From: Chloroflexota bacterium
GTDB taxonomy: Bacteria; Chloroflexota; Limnocylindria; P2-11E
Assembly (NCBI GenBank): GCA_005889275.1
Contig: VBFI01000050.1
Location: forward strand, 1-46,295
DNA: 46,295 bases
Reading direction: 5' to 3'
Positions within the stretch are counted from its first letter, which is position 1. The number at the start of each line of letters is the position of its first letter. The notes below the pieces were generated by a model. That model saw only the letters and a program-made list of their open reading frames with translations. It had not been told where the DNA came from and did not search any database. The position numbers and the translations under genes were made by a program. Positions 31,701 through 39,198 of the stretch are shown piece by piece.

Positions 31701-34075
31701 GCGTACTCGTACTCCACGAGCTCGGGCAGGCCTCCGCTCGTCGCCACGAGACGGAACACCTCGCCGTCCCGGCGGAAGACGTACGCCCAGTCGCCGTGGC
31801 AGAGCCGATTCGCGTTCTCCACCGCGACGTCGAACACGGAGCCCAGGTCGAATGCGGATCGGCTGATCGCCTTGAGGACGTCGGCGGTCGCCGTCTGCTG
31901 CTCGAGAGCGTTCTTCGTCTCGTTGAAGAGGCGAACGTTTTCGATCGCGATGACCGCCTGGTCTGCGAACGTCTTGACGAGGTCGACTTCGCGTTCGGAG
32001 AAAGGCCGAGGTGTCCGCCGCGCGACGACCACGACGCCGATCGGCGCCGAGTCGCGAAGGAGCGGAACGGCGAGCACGCTCCGCGCGCCGATCGCTTTCG
32101 CCACGTCCGAACGCGCGAATTCAGGTGTCGTCTCGAGATCCGGCAGGTTGATGACTCGAGCTTCTTGGAACGCTCTGGCCATCACACTCGCCCGTGGCGC
32201 CGCCTTCACGCTTGTCGGCACCGGTCCGACGTCGTCGATCAGCGCTTGCAGCTCAGGCGTTCGTCCGTACCGAACGAATTCCATCAACCAGTCGCCTTCG
32301 CGGCGGCGCATCCAGGCGACGTCCGCGTCGCATAACGTCGCGACGTTCTGGACCACCGTCGTGAGGACGCGCTCGAGGTCGAAGACCGATCGACTGATCG
32401 TCTTGAGCACTTCGGCCGTCGCCGTCTGCTGGCCGAGGGCTTCTTTCGTCTCGTTGAAGAGGCGAACGTTCTCGATCGCGATGACGGCCTGGTCGGCGAA
32501 CGCCTCGACGAGCCGGATCTGGTTCGGCGTGAACGGGATCGGCTCGCGCTTGCGGAGGGCGATCGTGCCGATGGGCGAGCCCTCTCTCAGGAGCGGCGCA
32601 ACGAGCACCGCGCGTTGCCCCAGCGCGGCGAAACGTTCGCGCGTGACCGGAAACGCGTTGGCTGCCTCCGACTCGACGTCAGGAATGTGGATCGTGCGAC
32701 GCTCGAGCATCGCCGCACCGCTGACGGTGTCCGCGCTGGCGGCCACCGGCCTGTTCGAGCGTGGGAGATCGCCGTAGTGCGCTTCGGGGTAAAGGTCGTC
32801 GCCTCGCTTGATCCACACCTGCGCATCGGTGGCCCCGCAGAACCGGACGACGCTCGTCGCGATCGCGTCGAGCACGGGCGCAAGATCGGTGGGCGACCCC
32901 GCGATCGCGCGCAGGATGTCGGCCGTCGCCGTCTGCCGCTCGAGCGCCTCCTTCGTCTCGTTGAAGAGGCGGACGTTCTCAACGGCGACGGCCGCCTGAC
33001 GGGCGAATGTCTCGAGCACGTCAATCTCGCGCGGGCTGAACGGCGAGACTTCGTTCCGCCGGGCGATGACGATGCCCACGAGGGCGGCCCCCTTGACGAT
33101 GGGGACGCCGAGGATCGTCCGTGCCGGCGTCCCCGACAGCGCGGCGATGAAATCGAGGCTCCTCGTGTTGTCGTAGTCGGGATCGGCGCGGACGTCGGGG
33201 ATCTGCACGGTCGCCCTCTCGAGCAGGACCCTGCCGACGACGGTCGCGCGTTCCTTGACGAGCCGGCCCTGTTGGGCCGCCTCCGTCGCGATCCGCTCGA
33301 AGGCCGCTTCGTCGGCGAACCGTCCCGACGCCGTCGCGCTGGCGACGTGCCGGTAGACCTCACCGTCAGCGCGGAAGATCGAGGCGTTGTCGGCGAGGCA
33401 GAGGTTCACCGCGCTCCGGACGATCGTGCGGAACACGATCGAGACGTCGGCGGTCGACTGGCTCATCGCCTCCAGCACCTGGCTGACCGCAATCTGGCGC
33501 TCGAGCGCGTCGCGGGTCTCCGTCGAGAGGCGGGTGTTGTCGATCGCGATCGCGGCCTGGTCGGCGAACGCGCGGACGAGCGCGATCTCGCGCTCGGTGA
33601 ACGGCCGCACCTCCGGTCTGATGAGCGACAGGACGCCGATCACGGCGTCGCCGCGGAGAAGCGGGACCCCCAGGGCGCTGTGGTAGCCGAACTCGGCCGC
33701 GTCCTGCCTGAAGTAGTCGGAATCCGCCTCGACCGTCGCGTCGCGGACGTGAAAGACAGCCTTGCTCTCGAAGGCGTGCTTCACGATGTAGGAGCGCTCG
33801 ATGGGAAAGGGCTGCCGAACCCGTTTCTGCCAATCGCGGATCTTCTCGGATGGCTCGGGAGACCCGGCCACGAGGTGGAACGTGTCGCCGTCGATGAGGA
33901 ACAGGCTCCCGTTGCGCCGCGCATCGCAGAGCTCTCCGGCGCGCTGCACCACCGTGTCGAGCACGGCCTGAAGGTCCGGCGGGGTCCGGCTCATCACCGC
34001 GAGCACCTCCGCGAGCGCGGCTTCGCCAGCCCGCGATTCGGCGAGGTCTCGCTTCAGGTCCGTCGCTCCGCCCAA
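28721..34075 (-). CDS. nine-GAF-domain sensor histidine kinase (1784 aa, TTG start)
   Basis: Nine GAF segments, each ending in (F)A-Q-A-IAIEN-RLFNETK-like linkers; HisKA MSHELRTPLNAIIGFSEALIEQ; HATPase LFNLLSNAVKFT, DTGIGI, GTGLGLALAKRFVELHGG; SD gggaggggag before TTG. Confidence 0.93.
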   Translation of the reverse strand: MGGATDLKRDLAESRAGEAALAEVLAVMSRTPPDLQAVLDTVVQRAGELCDARRNGSLFLIDGDTFHLVAGSPEPSEKIRDWQKRVRQPFPIERSYIVKHAFESKAVFHVRDATVEADSDYFRQDAAEFGYHSALGVPLLRGDAVIGVLSLIRPEVRPFTEREIALVRAFADQAAIAIDNTRLSTETRDALERQIAVSQVLEAMSQSTADVSIVFRTIVRSAVNLCLADNASIFRADGEVYRHVASATASGRFADEAAFERIATEAAQQGRLVKERATVVGRVLLERATVQIPDVRADPDYDNTRSLDFIAALSGTPARTILGVPIVKGAALVGIVIARRNEVSPFSPREIDVLETFARQAAVAVENVRLFNETKEALERQTATADILRAIAGSPTDLAPVLDAIATSVVRFCGATDAQVWIKRGDDLYPEAHYGDLPRSNRPVAASADTVSGAAMLERRTIHIPDVESEAANAFPVTRERFAALGQRAVLVAPLLREGSPIGTIALRKREPIPFTPNQIRLVEAFADQAVIAIENVRLFNETKEALGQQTATAEVLKTISRSVFDLERVLTTVVQNVATLCDADVAWMRRREGDWLMEFVRYGRTPELQALIDDVGPVPTSVKAAPRASVMARAFQEARVINLPDLETTPEFARSDVAKAIGARSVLAVPLLRDSAPIGVVVVARRTPRPFSEREVDLVKTFADQAVIAIENVRLFNETKNALEQQTATADVLKAISRSAFDLGSVFDVAVENANRLCHGDWAYVFRRDGEVFRLVATSGGLPELVEYEYAHPTSIGRSTLVGRTAIEKRPVHIPDLFKDPEYHWPPNREHDVHTVLGVPIMRGDDVVGIIGVARMQVDPFSDEEIRLVQTFADQAAIAIENVRLFNETKESLDQQTAVAHVLKVISEAPFDLAPMYQAVTESAVRLCEADNATFWGGEGNSFVVRAQSGLPGKYDVGTRLTTGKSVIGMTAAARRTTHVPDAARDPSLPQDGPGTRLGVPILAEGRLLGVLGLTRRVARAFTDRQIELVETFARQAAIAIENVRLFNETKDALEQQTATADVLQVISRSAFDLHTVFQAMLEKAVTICAADWGSIQQLDGDALVPTVQLRGDPDYRWSEGTSIGAYRTSLVVPMLRDNLVIGSFAMNRGEVRPFSDQEIRLVETFARQAVIAIENARLFNETKEALEQQTATADILRVMAQSPTDVQPVLDAIAQDAAAVCGASDAHVYRVDGETITQWAHFGPIPGLDPGESLPLDRGSVAGRSIVERRPIHIRDAEVELAAGDYPISAVLQRRWGYRTVLVVPLIRQSAAIGAIAIRRTEVQPFTPKQIQLLETFARQAVIAIENARLFNETKEALERQTAISEVLKTISRSAFDLGPVLEIVTENAARLAGADIAWTSRAEGDRFNTVAYSSAFPMDVRAELAAAREREGSEGWLPIGPKFGVMGIVLEDQTTVHIPDAKAHPLFQNARVVRMTNARTVLGVPMMRDEGVIGGMVLARYTVRPFSDREVELVRTFVDQAAIAIENVRLFNEIQEKSRQLEVASRHKSEFLATMSHELRTPLNAIIGFSEALIEQMFGPVNPKQAEYLNDVLSSGKHLLTLINDILDLAKIEAGRMELDVDRFSLVEALQNGITMVRERASRHGIAVALDVAPDIDLIEADPRKVKQVLFNLLSNAVKFTADGGRVGVTARRGNGDVVVTVRDTGIGIAPEDQERIFEEFQQARRASERSREGTGLGLALAKRFVELHGGRIWVDSAIGRGSTFTFTLPLRTPAPERVSA
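29471..33530 (-). repeat. nine linker repeats encoding N/D-x-RLFNET-like coiled-coil joints of the GAF array
   Basis: Motif gttgaagag(g)cg(g)acgttctcgatcgcgat at ~29471, 30014, 30530, 30929, 31412, 31922, 32453, 32960 and a diverged copy at 33521; spacings 543, 516, 399, 483, 510, 531, 507, 561, all multiples of 3. Confidence 0.85.
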
Positions 34076-34130
34076 ACTGCTCCCCTCCCGAGTGCGGCAA
34101 TCCTAGTGACCGCCTCTCGAACACGGAAGT

Positions 34131-34136
34131 GATAAT
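34131..34136 (+). promoter_or_regulatory. putative -10 (GATAAT) 6 nt upstream of the xanthine dehydrogenase FAD subunit GTG
   Basis: GATAAT-N6-GTG in the divergent spacer with the GAF kinase; no SD. Confidence 0.45.
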
Positions 34137-34142
34137 CCGCGC

Positions 34143-34991
34143 GTGAGCGTCCAGGTCGCGCGGCATGTCGGCGAGGTACTGGACAACCTTTCCAGCGTGA
34201 CCGGGGCGACATTGCTCGCCGGCGGGACCGACCTCCTGGTCGAGATCAACTTCGGACGCGCGCGGCCGGCGACCGTCGTCGCGATCGACCGCGTCGCGGA
34301 GCTGAAAAACCTCGAACGTAACGGTCGTGTGCGCATGGGCGCGCTTGTCACGTACACGCGGATGCTCGACGACGATCCGGGCTCGCCGGCGCTTCGGGAG
34401 GCCGCGCGCACGGTCGGGTCGCCGCAGATCCGCAACGCGGGGACGCTCGGCGGGAACCTCGGGACCTGCTCGCCGGCCGGCGACACGCTGCCCGTCCTCG
34501 CGGCCCTCGACGCGACCATCGTCCTCCGGTCGGCGAAGACCGAGCGGCGCCTGCGCTTCGGCGAGTTCATGACCGGGCCCAAGAAGAGCGCCCGTCGCCC
34601 CGACGAGCTCATCGTGGCCGCGGAGTGGGACGATGCCGGCCCGGCGCAGACGTTCATGAAAGTCGGCACACGGAACGCAATGGTCATCGCGGTCGCGGGG
34701 CTCGCCCTCGTCGTGGACCGGGCGCGCAAGCGGGTCGGCGCCGGCCTAGGCTCGTGCGGCCCGACGATCATCCGCGCGGCCGAGGCCGAGCGGTTCGCCG
34801 AGGGCCTCTTCGCCGACGCCGGTTGGGAGCGAGCGAGTCGGCCGAGCGACGCCGCCGCGAAGGAATTCGGACGCCTCGTGGCCGCGGCGGCGAAGCCGAT
34901 CGACGACGTCCGCGGGACGGCGGCGTACCGCCGTCACGTGCTCGCGGTGATGGGCGCGCGCGCCCTCGCGCGCGTGGCGGCGATCGCATGA
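34143..34991 (+). CDS. xanthine dehydrogenase-type FAD-binding subunit
   Basis: ATLLAGGTDLLVEINFGRARPATVVAID; VGSPQIRNAGTLGGNLGTCSPAGDTLPVLAAL. Confidence 0.9.
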   Translation: MSVQVARHVGEVLDNLSSVTGATLLAGGTDLLVEINFGRARPATVVAIDRVAELKNLERNGRVRMGALVTYTRMLDDDPGSPALREAARTVGSPQIRNAGTLGGNLGTCSPAGDTLPVLAALDATIVLRSAKTERRLRFGEFMTGPKKSARRPDELIVAAEWDDAGPAQTFMKVGTRNAMVIAVAGLALVVDRARKRVGAGLGSCGPTIIRAAEAERFAEGLFADAGWERASRPSDAAAKEFGRLVAAAAKPIDDVRGTAAYRRHVLAVMGARALARVAAIA

Positions 34992-35449
34992 AGCTGAACG
35001 TGAACGGCAGCGAGCGCGATCTCGAGGTCGACGATCACGAGAGCCTCCTCACTGCACTTCGCGAGCGCCTTGGCCTGCCGGGAAGCAAGAACGCCTGCGA
35101 GCAAGGCGAGTGCGGTTCATGCTCCGTGCTCCTGGACGGCGCGCTCGTGTGCTCATGCCTGGTCCTCGCGGGCGCCGTCGCGGGCCGCGACGTCCGGACC
35201 GTCGAGGCGCTCTCGGACGACGAGGGGCTGCACCCCGTGCAGCGCGCGTTCGCCGAAACCGGCGCGGTGCAGTGCGGCTTCTGCACGCCGGGGCTCGTCG
35301 TCGCGACGTACGCGCTGCTCACCGAGAACCCCGAGCCATCGGACCGTGAGGTGCGCGAGGCGCTGTCGGGGAACATCTGCCGCTGCACTGGGTACGGCAG
35401 GATCCTCGAGGCGGTCCAGCGCGCTTCGGCCGCGATGTACCGGCGATGA
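34988..35449 (+). CDS. xanthine dehydrogenase-type 2Fe-2S subunit
   Basis: CEQGECGSCSVLLDGALVCSC...QCGFCTPGLVV...GNICRCTGY. Confidence 0.94.
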   Translation: MKLNVNGSERDLEVDDHESLLTALRERLGLPGSKNACEQGECGSCSVLLDGALVCSCLVLAGAVAGRDVRTVEALSDDEGLHPVQRAFAETGAVQCGFCTPGLVVATYALLTENPEPSDREVREALSGNICRCTGYGRILEAVQRASAAMYRR

Positions 35450-37728
35450 GCACCTCCGCACCGCGCGTCCGAGTTCGCGGCGTGGTCGGCGAGTCGGTTG
35501 AGCGTCCGGACGCCGTCCCCAAGGTGAAGGGCGAGTTCGAATACGCGAGCGACCTGCGGCGCGACGGAATGCTCTTCGGCGCGACCCTCCGCAGCCCGCA
35601 CGCGCATGCGCGCATCGCCGGAATCGAAACGTCCGCGGCGAAGCGGATGAGCGGCGTCCGGGCGGTCATCACGTCCGGGGAGCTGCCGACACGTGAGCGG
35701 TTCGGCCTGATGAAGCTCGACCAGCCCGTCCTCGCGACCGAGCGTGTCCGCTACGTCGGTGAGCCGGTCGCGATCGTCGCCGCGGATTCGGCCGAGGAGG
35801 CGCGGCTCGCCGTGCGCGCGATCACCGTCCGCTACGAGCCGCTCGCCGCGATCACCGATCCAGTCGCAGCGCTCCAGCAGGGTGCGGAGCAGCTGCATCG
35901 GAGCGGGAACGTCATCGATGAGGTGATCGTCGTGCACGGCGATCCGGACACGCGTGCCGACGTCGTCGTCGAGGGTGAGTACGAGGTCGCGATGCAGGAC
36001 CAGGCCGCGCTCGGCCCGGAGGCAGGTCTCGCGATCCCGCGCCGAGACGGCGGCGTCGACCTGCACGTCGCCACGCAGTGGCTGCACGAAGACCTGCGCC
36101 AGATCGCACCCTGCCTCGGACTTCCTGAGTCGAAGGTGCGGCTCGTCCTCGCCGGCGTCGGCGGGGCGTTCGGCGCGCGAGAGGACGTGACCCTGCAGAT
36201 CCACACGTGCCTCCTCGCGCTCGCCACGAGGCGGCCGGTCCGCATGACCTACGGGCGCGAGGAGTCGTTCTACGGCCACGTCCACAGGCATCCGGCGAAG
36301 CTCTTCTACGCGCACGGGGCGACGAAGCGAGGCGAGCTCGTCTTCGTGCGCGCGACGATCGTGCTGGACGGGGGCGCCTACGCGTCGTCGAGCCCGGCGG
36401 TCATCGCGAACGCGGCCTGCTTCGGGGCGGGGCCGTACCGTGTCCCGAACGCCCGCATCCACGCGGTCGGTGCGTACACCAATAACCCGCCGGCCGGCGC
36501 GATGCGCGGCTTCGGCGCGGTCCAGTCGTGCTTCGCGTACGAGGGACAGATGGACGCCCTCGCCGCGAAGCTCGGCATCGACCCGGTGGAGCTCCGCGAG
36601 CGGAACGCCCTGCGCAACGGCGATCCGATCATCACCTCACAACCCGTCGAGGGCAGCGCCCCGGTCGCCGAGATCGTGCGGCGCTGCGCCGACGCTCCAC
36701 TCCCGCCGCGGGGGCCCGAGACCGATCCCATCGCGCTGCCCGGCGGCGCGGGGAACCTCACGCACGGTGAGGGCGTGCGCCGCGGTGTCGGCTTCGCGGT
36801 CGGCATGAAGAACGTCTGCTACTCGCACGGGTTCGACGACTTCGCGACCGCCCGCGTTCGCCTCATGCGCGACGAGCGCGGTCCGCTCGCGCGCGTGCAC
36901 ACGGCGGCCGCCGAGGTGGGCCAGGGGCTCGTGACCGTCTGCGTGCAGATCGTCCGGACCGAGCTCGGCGTCGAGCGCGTCGAGCTCGATCCGCCCGACA
37001 CGACGATCGGCTCCGCGGGATCGTCGTCGGCCTCGCGGCAGACCTGGATGACCGGGGGCGCCGTCCTCGCCGCGTGCCGCGAGGTCAAGGCGGTCCTGCT
37101 TTCGCGCGCACGCGCGACTGGACGGCCACCGGACGACCTCGCCGCGCTGCTCGATGAGCCGATCGACAAGACGGTGAGCCACCGCCACCGGGACACCGAG
37201 CCGCGCGACGCGGCGACCCAGAACGCGGGACACGTCGCGTTTCTGTTCGCGGCCCATCGCGCCGTCGCCGACGTCGACATCGAGACCGGCCTCATCAAGG
37301 TCGTGCAGATCGCGACAGCGCAGGACGTCGGCAAAGCGATCAACCCGCTGGCGGTCGTCGGCCAGATCGAGGGTGGCATCGCGCAGGGCCTCGGGCTCGC
37401 GGTCATGGAGGAGGTGATCCTGAAAGACGGGCACGTGCGGAACGCGTCGTTCACCGACTACCTCCTGCCGACGACCCTCGACATGCCACCGGTCGTCACG
37501 CTGCTCATCGAACACCCGCATCCCGACGCCCCGTACGGCGCGAAAGGCGTCGGGGAGCCGCCGACGATCTCGAGCACGCCGGCGATCGTCGCCGCGATCC
37601 GCGCCGCGACGGGACGGACGCTCCACCGGGTGCCGGTCCGTCCCGACGACATCGTGTTCGACGAGCCCTACCGCTCGGGATGGCGGATCACGCCCGGGGA
37701 CGATCCACGGCGCGCGGTGCGCGCGTAG
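35446..37728 (+). CDS. xanthine dehydrogenase-type molybdopterin-binding subunit
   Basis: KVKGEFEYASDLRRDGMLFGATLRSPHAHARI; GVGGAFGARED; GAMRGFGAVQSCFAYE; GAKGVGEPPTISSTPAIVAAI with catalytic Glu; no AYxCSFR CODH loop. Confidence 0.9.
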   Translation: MSTSAPRVRVRGVVGESVERPDAVPKVKGEFEYASDLRRDGMLFGATLRSPHAHARIAGIETSAAKRMSGVRAVITSGELPTRERFGLMKLDQPVLATERVRYVGEPVAIVAADSAEEARLAVRAITVRYEPLAAITDPVAALQQGAEQLHRSGNVIDEVIVVHGDPDTRADVVVEGEYEVAMQDQAALGPEAGLAIPRRDGGVDLHVATQWLHEDLRQIAPCLGLPESKVRLVLAGVGGAFGAREDVTLQIHTCLLALATRRPVRMTYGREESFYGHVHRHPAKLFYAHGATKRGELVFVRATIVLDGGAYASSSPAVIANAACFGAGPYRVPNARIHAVGAYTNNPPAGAMRGFGAVQSCFAYEGQMDALAAKLGIDPVELRERNALRNGDPIITSQPVEGSAPVAEIVRRCADAPLPPRGPETDPIALPGGAGNLTHGEGVRRGVGFAVGMKNVCYSHGFDDFATARVRLMRDERGPLARVHTAAAEVGQGLVTVCVQIVRTELGVERVELDPPDTTIGSAGSSSASRQTWMTGGAVLAACREVKAVLLSRARATGRPPDDLAALLDEPIDKTVSHRHRDTEPRDAATQNAGHVAFLFAAHRAVADVDIETGLIKVVQIATAQDVGKAINPLAVVGQIEGGIAQGLGLAVMEEVILKDGHVRNASFTDYLLPTTLDMPPVVTLLIEHPHPDAPYGAKGVGEPPTISSTPAIVAAIRAATGRTLHRVPVRPDDIVFDEPYRSGWRITPGDDPRRAVRA

Positions 37729-37733
37729 GTCGC

Positions 37734-39188
37734 GTGCCTTCGACTCCGTCCGCCGACGCCCCGCGCATCTTCAGCGGCATCGCCGACACCTACGACCGCG
37801 TCGGAGCGATCCTCTCGTTCGGCCAGGATCCGCGCTGGCGCCACGCGCTCGTCGCCTCGGTCGCCGCGGCACCCTCCGACGTCGTGCTCGACGTCGCGAC
37901 CGGCACGGGGATGGTCGCGCGCGAGCTCGGCAGCCGCTATGGCTGTCGTGTCGTTGGCCTCGATCAGAGCGCGGACATGCTCCGCACCGCGGTCGAACGC
38001 GACGGCCACGTGCCGCTCGTTCGCGCGCGCGCCGAACGGCTGCCATTCCCCGACGAGTCCTTCGACCATCTCACCTTCACCTATCTCCTGCGCTACGTCG
38101 ACGACCCCGCCGCGACGATGCGCGAGCTGGCGCGCGTCGTGAAGCCCGGCGGGCGGATCGCGATGCTCGAGTTCGGCGTCCCCAGCGGGCCGCTCCTTTG
38201 GGCATGGCGCCTTTGGACCCGCGTCGGGCTGCCGGTCCTCGGCCGACTCGTCTCGGAGCGATGGAGCGATGTCGGCGCGTTCCTTGGCCCGAGCATCGAG
38301 CGCTTCTACGCGGCCCATCCGCAAGACGAGGTCGAACGGTCCTGGCGTGACGCCGGGATGCGCGACCTCCGCGTCGCGCGCATGAGCCTCGGGGGTGGCG
38401 TCGTCATGAGCGCGACGAAGGCGGCCGCCGGCCCCGCCGCGACCGAGACGCTAAGACCGGCGGCGCCGCCGGAGCGAGCGGCCTTCTACGCGCTCGCACC
38501 CGGCGGAGCGCGCGACTACTGGACGTTGCTGCATCCGCCCTACACCGCCTGGCATCTGTCGTACGTGCTGCTCGGTGCCTCGCTCGCGCCGGCGCCCGAT
38601 CCGCGGATCGTCGCGGGCGCACTTCTGGCCTTTTTCCTCGGAGTCGGCGTCGCGGCGCACTCCTTTGACGAGCTGCAGGGTCGGCCGCTCGGGACGCGGA
38701 TCCCGTCCGGGGTGCTCGTCGTGCTCGGCTCCTTCGGGTTGCTCGGAGCGGTCGCGCTCGGTCTCGTCGCGGCGGCACAGGTCGGCGGCGGTCTTCTCGT
38801 CTTCGTCGTGGCCGGCGCCGCGCTCGTCCTGCTGTACGGCCTCGAGGCGCCGCTCGTGCACTCGGACCTCGGCTTCGCGTTGGGCTGGGGAGGCTTCCCG
38901 GTGATGACCGCCGCTTTCGCGACCGGCGCGCCGCCAGTCCCGGCGGCGCTCGTGGCGGTCGCTGCCTCGCTCCTCAGCCTCGCGCAGCGGCGCCTCTCCA
39001 CGCCGGTGCGCCGCATCCGTCGCCGGGCGACCGCGATCACCGGCGTCGTGCGGTACCGCGATGGCTCCACCGAGGCGCTCGGTCGGGACGCCCTGCTCGC
39101 CGCACCGGAGGCCGCGCTCCGGCTCCTCTGGCTCGCGGCGGTGACCCTCTCGGTGGGTATGCTCGCCGCGCGCTGGATCGGCCGGTAG
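37734..39188 (+). CDS. UbiE/MenG-like methyltransferase fused to UbiA-like membrane domain
   Basis: N-term FSGIADTYDRVGAILSFGQDPRWR, VLDVATGTGMVARELG, HLTFTYLLRYVDDPAATMRELARVVKPGG; C-term RDYWTLLHPPYTAWHLSYVLLGASLAP..AAHSFDELQGRPLGTRIP..., hydrophobic. Confidence 0.75.
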   Translation: MPSTPSADAPRIFSGIADTYDRVGAILSFGQDPRWRHALVASVAAAPSDVVLDVATGTGMVARELGSRYGCRVVGLDQSADMLRTAVERDGHVPLVRARAERLPFPDESFDHLTFTYLLRYVDDPAATMRELARVVKPGGRIAMLEFGVPSGPLLWAWRLWTRVGLPVLGRLVSERWSDVGAFLGPSIERFYAAHPQDEVERSWRDAGMRDLRVARMSLGGGVVMSATKAAAGPAATETLRPAAPPERAAFYALAPGGARDYWTLLHPPYTAWHLSYVLLGASLAPAPDPRIVAGALLAFFLGVGVAAHSFDELQGRPLGTRIPSGVLVVLGSFGLLGAVALGLVAAAQVGGGLLVFVVAGAALVLLYGLEAPLVHSDLGFALGWGGFPVMTAAFATGAPPVPAALVAVAASLLSLAQRRLSTPVRRIRRRATAITGVVRYRDGSTEALGRDALLAAPEAALRLLWLAAVTLSVGMLAARWIGR

Positions 39189-39198
39189 CCTTCGCTCG

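Noticed and set aside
30347-34132. Several plus-strand ORFs across the GAF kinase (e.g. 31136-32335, 32615-34132)
   Set aside because: They mirror the GAF repeats in antisense and have no recognisable domains
34143-37728. Aerobic CO dehydrogenase (coxMSL)
   Set aside because: Gene order M-S-L fits, but the large subunit lacks the AYxCSFR active-site loop of form I CoxL, and the purine gene context favours xanthine dehydrogenase
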